Assembly (NCBI GenBank): GCA_964600075.1
Contig: CAZRIE010000167.1
Coordinates: forward strand, 1-6,581
DNA: 6,581 nucleotides
DNA from: CAZRIE01 sp964600075
GTDB lineage: Bacteria > Bacteroidota > Bacteroidia > Flavobacteriales > Flavobacteriaceae
Reading direction: 5' to 3'
In this document: in pieces, positions 1-6,391 of the stretch
Layout of the letters: the number at the start of each line of letters is the position of its first letter
Numbering within the stretch: position 1 is the first letter of the stretch
Position numbers and translations under genes: made by a program
The notes under the pieces: model-generated
Told to the model about the DNA's origin: nothing
Databases searched by the model: none
What the model saw: the letters and a program-made list of their open reading frames with translations, nothing else

Positions 1-1807
1 CAATAGGCTCACTGCCCAAAACTTCGAATCCACCGCCTTTATTTGCCAAAGAAACCCCATCACGAACCGAAACCGGGTAATCTTCATATCTCTTGTAGAA
101 CCCTTCTAACGAAATATTGCTTGATGGAGAAAAATAATGTTGTAGCCCCACCACCAAATGATCACTTTGGGTGTAGTCAACATTTTGATTTATAAGTTCA
201 TCATTGGAATCTCGAAATCCTAAAATGGTATAAGGAGGCAGTTTAAAATAACGCCCTACGGAACCATTTAATCGCCAGTCTTCGGCAAACTCATAAGATG
301 CCGAAAGTCTTGGCGAAAAAGTACTTAAAAGAGTTTCGTTTTCAGTGAAACTATCATCATCCAATCTAAATCCGAAAGAAACATCCAACTTATTATCAAA
401 GAAGGAACGTGTTGCATTAGCAAACAAACCGTATTTCATAAAGTCGATGGTGGTATCAAAGGTCAAGTTATTAAGGGCATCAAGGGTAACATTGTTGTAA
501 TCGGAGTGTTGAACATTGAACCCTGAGGTCAACTTCCAGTCTTCAAAAAACTGGGTCAATTCGTAACGCAATTTTGTTTCTGATTCACGGGCGTCGTTAT
601 TGAAAATTACACCTTGTTCGTTCACTGGGTCTTCATAGCGAGTAAAATCATTGCTCAGGGTATTATTACTTAATGTGGTCAACATAAAGCCTTTCCCGCT
701 TTTAAAACGGTTTCTCCAACTAATTCCCATTGTATTGGTGCGTTGTTTTATAAAAGGTGTTTTATCTAAAGAAGCCTGTTGTTCTGGATCGAACTCATCT
801 GGTGGACTCACTGAAAAATCGTCGATGGAACCCAGCCCAAGAAACGTAAGGGTATTGAATTTATTAATCTCATGATTGATTTTAAACTGATAATCCCAAT
901 AGTCTGGGCGAATAGGAAGACCAATGGCCTGAAACAAAAATTGGAGGTAACTGCGGCGCACCGAAGCCAAAAAGGTAGTTTTCGACTCTTCATCGTCCTT
1001 TTTGAACAAGGGCCCCTCTAGGGTCAAAGCAGCCTCACTGGCACTGACCCTAAAGTTTCCGGAAAAGTTTCTAGCATTTCCGTTCCGCTGCTGAAACTGT
1101 AAAACCCCAGATAGCGGATTGTCATAGCGCGCATTAAAAGCAGAAGTGGATAAAGTGACATTCTCTATAAATGATACATTGATAAGGCCCACAGGGCCAC
1201 CGGCACTACCTTGGGTACTAAAATGGTTGACATTCGGAATTTCCATTCCATCTAAATAATAGACTGTCTCATTGGGTGCCCCACCACGAATGATCAAATC
1301 ATTTCTGAAACCACCAATCGATGGAGAAACCCCCGGAAGTGTCTGAGCAACTTGGACAACATCATTATTACCACCCGGATAGGTAGCAATTTCTACGGCA
1401 GATAGCGTTTGTGTGGAGAGCGGCGTTTCTTTGGGGCGCGTGATGATATTAGCGTTTGAAACCACTACTTCATCCAACTCTTGCGTAGCTTCTTGAAGTA
1501 TAAAATTATAGGTAGGCGTACCCTTTGAACGAATGATTATATTGTATTTTGTTTGAGCTTCAAACCCTAAATAATTTACAATAAGATTATAGGAACCTGG
1601 TGCGACACCAGAAATCTCATATTTGCCATCAAAATCGGTCTGTGCACCTTGTTGAGTTCCCTCAAAAAAAACAGAAGCTCCGACGATAGGCTCTCCTAGT
1701 TCGTCGACTACTTCCCCGTAAATCGTGGTGTTTACCTGTGCAAAAAGACTTTGGGCTATTAGAGATAAGGTAACGCAAAGTAGAAACTTTCTTATTTGCT
1801 GTATCAT
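1..1807 (-). CDS. TonB-dependent outer-membrane receptor, N-terminal 602 residues (C-terminus beyond the window)
   Basis: The frame is open from an ATG at 1807 to the window edge. Residues 1-23 form a Sec signal peptide (MIQQIRK, then a hydrophobic core ending LFA before Gln24). Residues about 25-105 are a carboxypeptidase-regulatory-like (CarboxypepD_reg) beta-sandwich with YGEVVDELGEPIVGASV and TDFDGKYEISGVAPGSY. A TonB-box-like LDEVVVS lies at 111-117. The plug spans about 130-240 and includes PGGNNDVVQVAQTLPGV, IIRGGAPNETVYYLDGMEIP and NPLSGV. The remainder is aromatic-rich alternating strand typical of a beta-barrel. The family imports siderophores, cofactors, sugars or peptides across the outer membrane using TonB/ExbBD energy. 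The plug is not SusC-like and no SusD partner is visible, so a single-component receptor is inferred and the substrate cannot be assigned. The start is preceded by A-rich AAACAAA, usual for Bacteroidota. About a quarter of the protein is probably missing. Confidence 0.95.
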   Translation of the reverse strand, partial: MIQQIRKFLLCVTLSLIAQSLFAQVNTTIYGEVVDELGEPIVGASVFFEGTQQGAQTDFDGKYEISGVAPGSYNLIVNYLGFEAQTKYNIIIRSKGTPTYNFILQEATQELDEVVVSNANIITRPKETPLSTQTLSAVEIATYPGGNNDVVQVAQTLPGVSPSIGGFRNDLIIRGGAPNETVYYLDGMEIPNVNHFSTQGSAGGPVGLINVSFIENVTLSTSAFNARYDNPLSGVLQFQQRNGNARNFSGNFRVSASEAALTLEGPLFKKDDEESKTTFLASVRRSYLQFLFQAIGLPIRPDYWDYQFKINHEINKFNTLTFLGLGSIDDFSVSPPDEFDPEQQASLDKTPFIKQRTNTMGISWRNRFKSGKGFMLTTLSNNTLSNDFTRYEDPVNEQGVIFNNDARESETKLRYELTQFFEDWKLTSGFNVQHSDYNNVTLDALNNLTFDTTIDFMKYGLFANATRSFFDNKLDVSFGFRLDDDSFTENETLLSTFSPRLSASYEFAEDWRLNGSVGRYFKLPPYTILGFRDSNDELINQNVDYTQSDHLVVGLQHYFSPSSNISLEGFYKRYEDYPVSVRDGVSLANKGGGFEVLGSEPI

Positions 1808-1882
1808 TTTGTTTAAATTATTTTTGCAAAGATGAAACAAAATAATAAATTGAATAAACTGAAAGCCATAAAAAGGTGTTAA

Positions 1883-1944
1883 AACCAATGGTGGTTGATC
1901 GTTATTAAACCTTTATATACGCTATAGGTAGTAAAAAATCAACC
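1883..1944. repeat. Nested inverted repeats in the receptor upstream region
   Basis: AACCA (1883-1887) and TGGTT (1892-1896) form a perfect 5-bp dyad around ATGG. The second arm overlaps GGTTGAT (1893-1899), whose exact reverse complement ATCAACC lies at 1938-1944. The GGTT half-site is thus shared by two alternative pairings. The elements sit 76-137 bp before the receptor start codon. They could be regulator binding sites or alternative leader-RNA structures, but short repeats like these also arise by chance in AT-rich DNA. Confidence 0.3.
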
Positions 1945-2019
1945 TTCTTGCGTTTTTCTCATACATAAAGTAAGTTACCTACATCGCAACTTTCCCATAG
2001 TTTTATACCCCTTTTAAAA

Positions 2020-2190
2020 GCAAAAATAATATTCGAACTTTTTAAAAAGATTTCAGAAAAGCTACAGACGCAATATGAAAAGTTGTTGAAAGCGTCTTTC
2101 GAGCTGTCTACCCAAAATCGTTCGAAAAGTGAGGCTAAAGCAGCGTAGCTTGACGCCGTGATGAATCGTATAGAAGCACTGGATAAATAA
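2020..2190 (+). pseudogene. Possible degraded coding remnant, helical and charged
   Basis: On the plus strand one frame is open from 1969 to an in-frame TAG at 2146-2148 and then continues to TAA at 2188-2190. The translation of the second part looks protein-like: FELFKKISEKLQTQYEKLL, then a Ser/Lys/Glu/Ala-rich stretch, the TAG, and LDAVMNRIEALDK. It is rich in Lys, Glu, Gln and Leu with helical periodicity, as in the C-terminal helix of a small DNA-binding or mobilisation protein. There is no ATG at the front, and G+C is higher than in the flanks. I do not recognise the family. It may be a gene fragment with one stop mutation, or chance. Confidence 0.25.
2021..2028 (-). promoter_or_regulatory. 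Possible -7 box for the receptor gene
   Basis: On the minus strand this reads TATTTTTG, an exact match to the Bacteroidota -7 consensus TAnnTTTG. No TTG-type -33 element is found at the expected 19-base spacing upstream. If used, it would give a leader of roughly 200 nt before the receptor ATG, covering the inverted repeats at 1883-1944. An 8-base match in AT-rich sequence is weak evidence. Confidence 0.25.
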
Positions 2191-2349
2191 TCAGTGCATA
2201 TCCATACATTTCCATTGTCGGTAATAGCTGTTCATAGAGTTTTCTTAAGGAGTACAAATCAAATGTATAGACTTGATATTCGAGAATGTCTTAAATGAGA
2301 AACCTGCAATTGGGGTTTTCCATCAAAGAAAACGATTTCAAAAGAAGAT

Positions 2350-3450
2350 TCAATCTAAAATTACATCCAAAGTATAATAATCCAAAGGGCTATCTGTATC
2401 TGGGTTGACATCAAGATTTCTGTCGAAAAGGTGATTCAGGTTGTTTCCTACCAAATCTTCAAGTATAGATTTGACCGTTAGGGTATACTTGCCTTTTTTC
2501 CATTTTCTTGTGGGTATATAGGATACTTTTTCTTCATTGTTCGAAACGCTGACCAACGTCTGGACCGGATTTCGTGAATCATCATAAATGACAATGGTCT
2601 CGGTTATTAGAATGGCATCCATAGGTTCCAAAAAATGTAATGTTAATGCTTGCCGAGAACTTGCTTTTGGTAGGTCAAGCTTCCAATCTTCTACCGAAGG
2701 TTTTTTGTCATCTCTAATGGTGGCCACAAGTGATTTGTTATAAGACTTTTTCAATGCTTTCCCCTGTGCGGACCTCCAACTACTGTCAAAATGAATGGAA
2801 TAGGCATGTCCTTTCAAAAGGGGCAACCCCAGTTCCCTATTGGGAATCAAATCGGTTTTAATGCGACCAGGGTCTAGCCATAGCGTCAATAGATCGTGGT
2901 CTTGGTTCCATAGTTCCGCTTCCATTTCGAGAAACAGTTCTTTTTCAACACCTTCGGTCTCATCGATAACGGTTATAAAATCAAGAACATGAACTACTTC
3001 TTGCATGGGTTCGGAAAACTTGATATATAGTTTTAATAGATTTTCAGGAACTGTATCCGTACTTGGATAGATGGCCAGAATTTCTGGCACTGTTTTAAGC
3101 ACATCGCTTGCCACCTTGAATTTTCCTATGGTTCGCTGCCCATCGCTAATTGCATAGGTCTGGTCTTCTGTAAAAGGTACAATAGGAATAAAGGAATATT
3201 CTTTAGGGCTTACATTAACCAAATCACCCAAAATAGGGATATCTAGTTCTTTTTCTAAATATAGATTAAGTCCCTTAGTGCCTTCATTATATGAGAAATT
3301 GGCACTTATCGCTTTTCCATCTTCGTAATTAACCTGAACATTTATGGGAATAGGGCCATTCTCGCAAGACATCAAGCAGCTACCAAAACAAAAAAAGACC
3401 AAGTACAACTTAATCCTTTTTGCAAAACGTAACCGACTGATTACATCCAT
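2350..3450 (-). CDS. Outer-surface or periplasmic lipoprotein with two SbsA-Ig-like domains, function unknown
   Basis: The 366-residue protein starts at the only ATG that leaves a signal peptide: positively charged residues 6-14, hydrophobic 15-27, then lipobox LMSC with Cys29 as the lipidated residue. Residues about 30-115 form an N-terminal beta-rich region. Residues about 121-200 (VPEILAIYPSTDTVPENLLKL) and about 250-348 (the second has LHFLEPMD and WKKGKYTLTV) both fit the SbsA-type Ig-like pattern, with a conserved 'F-x-EPM' strand in each. Between them, LDPGRIKTDLIPNRELGLPL (192-211) followed by SSWRSAQGKAL is a distinctive segment that I believe recurs in uncharacterised proteins of other phyla, a recollection rather than a search. 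The first codons overlap the last 10 bp of the upstream propeller gene, implying translational coupling and a joint role. No enzymatic motif is seen; adhesion, scaffolding or partner binding is inferred. Confidence 0.88.
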   Translation of the reverse strand: MDVISRLRFAKRIKLYLVFFCFGSCLMSCENGPIPINVQVNYEDGKAISANFSYNEGTKGLNLYLEKELDIPILGDLVNVSPKEYSFIPIVPFTEDQTYAISDGQRTIGKFKVASDVLKTVPEILAIYPSTDTVPENLLKLYIKFSEPMQEVVHVLDFITVIDETEGVEKELFLEMEAELWNQDHDLLTLWLDPGRIKTDLIPNRELGLPLLKGHAYSIHFDSSWRSAQGKALKKSYNKSLVATIRDDKKPSVEDWKLDLPKASSRQALTLHFLEPMDAILITETIVIYDDSRNPVQTLVSVSNNEEKVSYIPTRKWKKGKYTLTVKSILEDLVGNNLNHLFDRNLDVNPDTDSPLDYYTLDVILD

Positions 3451-4568
3451 TTTGTCGCTCTACTACGTAAAACGAGTTCACCATCCGCGGTTCTTTGCAA
3501 ATAAACAATGTTGTTGGTGTCTAAATTATCCATTTGTAAAACGTTCACCATGGGCAAAGACACATAGTCTACACCCGCGGAAACTGCAAATTCGGTAATG
3601 GGCTCCGTCAACGATTCCTTTGAAGCGGCCAGATCTATATAATCAATTTTCATGACGGGCCTGTTTGTATTCGACATGACAAAATAGCGTTTACCCTCCT
3701 TTTCAAAAGAGACCATATCCAATGGGGAATTGCCCGACCCTAACTCTGCTACGGTACGGCCTTTGGAATGTACCCCATTCTTTAATTCATCCATTGGAAA
3801 AAGCACTAAAGGGGTACACGTATAACTGGCCATCAGATAGTCTTTCCCTTCGATTTGAATTACATCGAAGGTCTTTATGGGAGCATGTGTTTCATATTTG
3901 CCATGGGCAGCATGATATATTTCCAAAGAGGCAAATTCTTGGACATCATTGAACGGGAATGGAATACTTCGAAAAGTAGATCCGAATTCTTTGTTTGAAA
4001 GGCCGGAGACCAAGACTTGGCCGTCATGATATTTAAGGTCTGAAACTGCCCAAATACGTAAGGGACGTTCCCTGTGATCTTTAGCATCTAAAGCTACGGG
4101 ATCTGATAATCCGATTTTGGAATAACTAATTTCCTTTAGCGAGACGTTTTTAAAATTTTCGCCGTCAAGTTTTAAAAGAACCGGCGTACCGTCTTCGATA
4201 TTGACACTAAAATAGATAACCTTGGATACCGGATTCACGGCCATATCGGTAATTTTAATTTTTTCGACCGTTGTGCCAAGGGCTGCAGCAATCTTTCGGT
4301 CTACCTCCCCCAAATTTATTTCTGCGCCCTCATCTTTAGCATTTGTATCCTTGGTGTCCAATGCGTAGATCGTGGCGTTTTTAGAATCCCCAACGAACAG
4401 TATTCCCTGCGGTCCAAAATTAAGTTGATTGATAGAGGCAACTTCTGGGTTGCCGAAGACAAATCCTTCGGTTAGGTCTACAATTCTTTCATTGTCTTTG
4501 GTAGCCGACAGGGTCACGAAGACAGTGGCAACCAGAGCAATGCCTAGTAGTAATTTTTTCATGGTCAT
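3441..4568 (-). CDS. Secreted beta-propeller-like protein, function unknown
   Basis: The 375-residue protein opens with a Sec signal peptide: MKK at 3-5, a hydrophobic core to about residue 20, and likely cleavage after LSA at 20-22. It has no lipobox, so a periplasmic or secreted location is expected. Repeated strand patterns such as NQLNFGPQGILFVGDSKNATIYALD (50s-60s, given here in part by its key GPQGILFVGD motif), ITDMAVNPVSKVIYFSV (106-122), LRIWAVSDLKYHDGQVLVSG (170-189) and LDMVSFEKEGKRYFVMSNTN (283-302) are those of YVTN- or lactonase-like propellers. A conserved-looking EIYHAAHGKYETHAPIKTF (216-234) places three histidines close together and is followed by YTCTPLVLF with Cys251. This could be a metal or cofactor site, but that is inference. 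A second in-frame ATG two codons downstream (4562) is an equally good start. The gene overlaps the following lipoprotein gene and probably heads this two-gene operon. I do not recognise a named family. Confidence 0.85.
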   Translation of the reverse strand: MTMKKLLLGIALVATVFVTLSATKDNERIVDLTEGFVFGNPEVASINQLNFGPQGILFVGDSKNATIYALDTKDTNAKDEGAEINLGEVDRKIAAALGTTVEKIKITDMAVNPVSKVIYFSVNIEDGTPVLLKLDGENFKNVSLKEISYSKIGLSDPVALDAKDHRERPLRIWAVSDLKYHDGQVLVSGLSNKEFGSTFRSIPFPFNDVQEFASLEIYHAAHGKYETHAPIKTFDVIQIEGKDYLMASYTCTPLVLFPMDELKNGVHSKGRTVAELGSGNSPLDMVSFEKEGKRYFVMSNTNRPVMKIDYIDLAASKESLTEPITEFAVSAGVDYVSLPMVNVLQMDNLDTNNIVYLQRTADGELVLRSRATKWM

Positions 4569-4598
4569 AAAATTTAATGAATATTTAAAGTAGCCAAA

Positions 4599-4612
4599 TT
4601 ATCTTTTGATAA
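4599..4612. promoter_or_regulatory. Short dyad upstream of the propeller gene
   Basis: TTATC (4599-4603) and GATAA (4608-4612) form a perfect 5-bp dyad around TTTT, 31 bp before the propeller ATG. On the minus strand it is followed by AATTTGG, close to but not matching the TAnnTTTG -7 consensus. It could be an operator near a promoter. The sequence is very AT-rich and short, so chance is likely. Confidence 0.2.
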
Positions 4613-4641
4613 CTACTGGTAATGAGCTAATTAACTAAATT

Positions 4642-4758
4642 TTAACTCGAAAGGCTAATGCTGTTCTTGTTTCTTATACGCCATAAAATGCCATAGTCCC
4701 TATCTCTTGCTCCCCAAGCCCGTGCTTCACAAAACCGATTAGAACTATATCGCATCAT
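4642..4758 (-). CDS. Possible small ORF, 38 codons, immediately after and in frame with the cupin stop
   Basis: The cupin ends with TAA (4761-4759) and the next two codons are ATG ATG, opening a 38-codon frame that ends at TAA (4644-4642). The product begins MMRYSSNRFCEARAWGARD and continues through GILWRIRNKN to SISLSS. It is rich in Arg and Trp, has one Cys, and has no signal peptide or membrane helix. The DNA is about 45% G+C across most of it, higher than the AT-rich DNA that follows it. Because it shares the cupin frame, it could be expressed by re-initiation, be a C-terminal extension cut off by a new stop codon, or be non-coding. I do not recognise it. Confidence 0.3.
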   Translation of the reverse strand: MMRYSSNRFCEARAWGARDRDYGILWRIRNKNSISLSS

Positions 4759-5130
4759 TTATTCATTTTCATCGGAACGTAAATAGTCGTCGGTATTGTT
4801 CAACCAGTCTTCCCGTATCGGGGTCCAAGTATCGATTCCTTCGGCATTGCCTATCATCAAGGCCTCATGGGGCATGTGGGCAGGTATGACCACTACATCT
4901 CCCGCATGCATATCAAAGGTTTCTTCTTTATTTGCCCCGAACCAAAACCTCATAGTACCTGCGATTACTTGGCTTATCTGCTCATTGACATGGCTGTGTA
5001 GGGGTACCCTAAATCCATCCTTGAATTTCATTTTGGCGACCATAATGTGATCGCCATACACCAATTTGCGCTCCATTTTTGGGGTTACCTGCTCCGTAGG
5101 CACATCGTCCCAATTTATTTTTTTTAGCAT
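4759..5130 (-). CDS. KdgF-like single-domain cupin
   Basis: This 123-residue cytoplasmic protein has no signal peptide and is nearly all one cupin barrel. Motif 1 is PLHSHVNEQISQVIAG (43-58), giving His45, His47 and Gln51. Motif 2 is GDVVVIPAHMPHEA (77-90), giving His88. Together these make a typical His/His/Gln/His metal site. The tail D-T-W-T-P-I-R-E-D-W-L (100-110) matches KdgF, whose Asp, aromatic and Arg near the C-terminus are reported catalytic residues. Here they would be Asp100, Trp102 and Arg106, with the same D-x-aromatic-x3-R spacing. KdgF linearises 4,5-unsaturated uronates released from pectin or alginate. That activity is plausible but not proven, since KdgF-like cupins also occur outside uronate loci and no lyase, KduI or KduD gene is visible here. 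It lies 91 bp after the exported isomerase gene and is probably cotranscribed with it. Confidence 0.85.
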   Translation of the reverse strand: MLKKINWDDVPTEQVTPKMERKLVYGDHIMVAKMKFKDGFRVPLHSHVNEQISQVIAGTMRFWFGANKEETFDMHAGDVVVIPAHMPHEALMIGNAEGIDTWTPIREDWLNNTDDYLRSDENE

Positions 5131-5194
5131 AACTTAAATCAAATTTTCTGTATGTATAACTCCCTTAGAAGTTTAAGCAACATAATAACACCAA

Positions 5195-5217
5195 TTTTCG
5201 AGAATTCAATTCTAAAA
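5195..5217. repeat. AT-rich dyad after the isomerase gene
   Basis: AGAATT (5201-5206) and AATTCT (5208-5213) flank one base and are extended by TTTT (5195-5198) and AAAA (5214-5217), with a two-base CG bulge on one side. It lies just past the isomerase stop at 5222. On the minus strand no T-run follows it, and the loop is too tight for a good hairpin. It is therefore a poor intrinsic terminator and may be only a processing structure or chance. Confidence 0.2.
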
Positions 5218-5221
5218 TCAG

Positions 5222-6121
5222 TTATAAATAGGTCTGTAGATGCTTCTTAAAATAAGCGGCACTATCAGAAATACTTTGCATTGAATTTTGGGCGAAATTA
5301 CCGCCCTGTTCCAAGTAATAGTATTTTAGGGCATCGGTATCGATGGTCGACAACATTTTGATATAGTCTATAGATCCATTCCCGAGTTCGGTATAATCAT
5401 GGGTTATCTTATCCATATCTTTTATATGCCACATTACATAACGCCCAGGGTTGTTGGCAATGAGCTGCTCCGGACTCAATTTTGAAGCGTGTTCTACCCA
5501 ATACATATCCATCTGCAGTTTGACCAGATCGGGATCGGTCTGCTTGAGAATTATATCATAGCCCGTTTGCCCATTGTGCTCGGTAAATTCAAAATCGTGG
5601 TTATGATAGGCAAAGCCTAGTCCGGCCTTGTTGACCTGTTCTGCCATGACATTCAATTTTTCTGCCAGTTTTTTAAAATTATCAAGCGTACGGTATTCGG
5701 GTGCCAGCCAAGGCCAAGTGATATATGGTTTTTTTAGTGCGAGTGACCCGGAAATACACTGGTCCAAATATTGGAGCATTTGATCCATTGGTTTTTCAAA
5801 ATAGGTTGAAAAATCATAATGCCCACTAGTCACGGTCAACCCCAAATCATCTAAAAGTTGTTTGAAGTCTGTCGCTTTATAACCATAGTATGTTCCTTGC
5901 TTCCCATCGTACCCATAAATCTCTAGGTCTTCATATCCCAGTTTCTTAACTTGTTTCAAGGTAGCGACAGGGTCTTTGGCCATGGCATCCCTAATAGTAA
6001 AGAGCTGCAGCCCCATCTTATATTTTCTTTTATTCGGAGTGGAAAAACCGTAATCAGGAAGCAGTGCCGCGCCAGTGAGCAAAGCACTCTTTTTGATAAA
6101 ATTTCTTCGGTGGAGGTTCAT
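5222..6121 (-). CDS. Exported sugar phosphate isomerase/epimerase-like TIM barrel (AP_endonuc_2 / xylose-isomerase-like fold)
   Basis: The 299-residue protein has a twin-arginine type leader, LHRRNFIKKSALLTGAALL (3-21), with R5-R6 followed by x-F-I-K-K and possible cleavage after GFS at 25-27. There is no lipobox, so it should be folded before export to the periplasm. The barrel begins at KMGLQLFTIRDAM (35-47). Candidate metal or active-site residues are Glu67 (DLEIYG), His101 (TSGHYDF), His173 and His175 (FAYHNHDFEF), Asp205 (QMDMYWV), His232 (MWHIKDMD) and Glu271 (YLEQGG). The Y-H-N-H-D-F-E-F signature is common in Bacteroidota members of this family, where it replaces the usual Glu of strand four. 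A periplasmic location argues for an unphosphorylated sugar or keto-sugar rather than a sugar phosphate. Related exported enzymes work near 3-keto-glycoside pathways, but that link is inferred. It is followed by the cupin gene. Confidence 0.9.
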   Translation of the reverse strand: MNLHRRNFIKKSALLTGAALLPDYGFSTPNKRKYKMGLQLFTIRDAMAKDPVATLKQVKKLGYEDLEIYGYDGKQGTYYGYKATDFKQLLDDLGLTVTSGHYDFSTYFEKPMDQMLQYLDQCISGSLALKKPYITWPWLAPEYRTLDNFKKLAEKLNVMAEQVNKAGLGFAYHNHDFEFTEHNGQTGYDIILKQTDPDLVKLQMDMYWVEHASKLSPEQLIANNPGRYVMWHIKDMDKITHDYTELGNGSIDYIKMLSTIDTDALKYYYLEQGGNFAQNSMQSISDSAAYFKKHLQTYL

Positions 6122-6164
6122 AACGTGGATAGTGTTTTTTTGGAATCTTTTCTTCTCTTGTTAC

Positions 6165-6172
6165 CAAATATA
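6165..6172 (-). promoter_or_regulatory. Candidate -7 box for the isomerase-cupin unit
   Basis: On the minus strand this reads TATATTTG, an exact TAnnTTTG match, 43 bases before the isomerase ATG. Transcription would begin around 6155-6160, leaving a short leader of about 35-40 nt. No TTG is present at the -33 position. It lies in the 270-bp gap that follows the cyclase gene, so an independent promoter here fits the layout. Confidence 0.4.
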
Positions 6173-6391
6173 ACATTAATGAAGATATTTCCTAGAAGGC
6201 CCTGTAAAGAGGATTATCGTACTGAAGAAGTTTATATTTTCAAAACAGACCTATTGCCTTTATAAGTTATTCTTCCGAAATTGGAGTTTCTGAACCAATA
6301 TAGCAAATATGTAGGCGTTGCGAACTGCGGATAGTAACCGTTTTTAGTATTAGGAACGAGGGAAAATATAAGTATAGATTCCCCCACTCAT

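Larger units (their letters stand above)
1808..2349. other. Long intergenic region upstream of the receptor gene
   Basis: About 540 bp separate the receptor start from the stop of the Ig-like lipoprotein gene. The half nearest the receptor (1808-2030) is AT-rich and carries inverted repeats and a possible -7 box. The middle (about 2030-2190) is richer in G+C and reads like a damaged plus-strand coding sequence. The stretch 2191-2349 shows nothing I can name: no convincing hairpin with a T-run for the lipoprotein gene ending at 2350, no tRNA and no intact ORF. I see no cobalamin-riboswitch-like conserved core in the receptor leader. Confidence 0.6.

Noticed and set aside
651..993. Open frames on both strands (651-875 plus, 808-993 minus) inside the receptor gene
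   Set aside because: They lie fully inside the receptor coding sequence in other frames, have no recognisable domain, and their composition is explained by the receptor's codons.
1..1807. SusC-type polysaccharide utilisation locus
   Set aside because: The receptor plug is not SusC-like, no SusD-like lipoprotein is adjacent, and no glycoside hydrolase or lyase is present in the window.
2300..2349. Hairpin as terminator after the lipoprotein gene
   Set aside because: The AAACC/GGTTT pairing has only five pairs and is not followed by a T-run on the minus strand.
3344..3952. Plus-strand frames at 3344-3598 and 3722-3952
   Set aside because: They are antisense to the lipoprotein and propeller genes, which have clear signal peptides and domain patterns. 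The antisense products look like random sequence.
3875..4087. Minus-strand frame of 70 codons within the propeller gene
   Set aside because: It is an alternate frame of a well-supported gene with no start context or family resemblance.
4796..5050. Plus-strand frame opposite the cupin
   Set aside because: It is antisense to a strongly recognised cupin whose motifs and length are complete.
5195..5217. AT-rich dyad as an intrinsic terminator for the isomerase gene
   Set aside because: The loop is one base, the stem has no G+C core, and no T-run follows on the minus strand. The cupin is more likely cotranscribed.
5951..6265. Plus-strand frame of 104 codons running from the isomerase gene into the gap
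   Set aside because: Most of it is antisense to the isomerase leader region, and the part in the gap shows no protein-like pattern or promoter.
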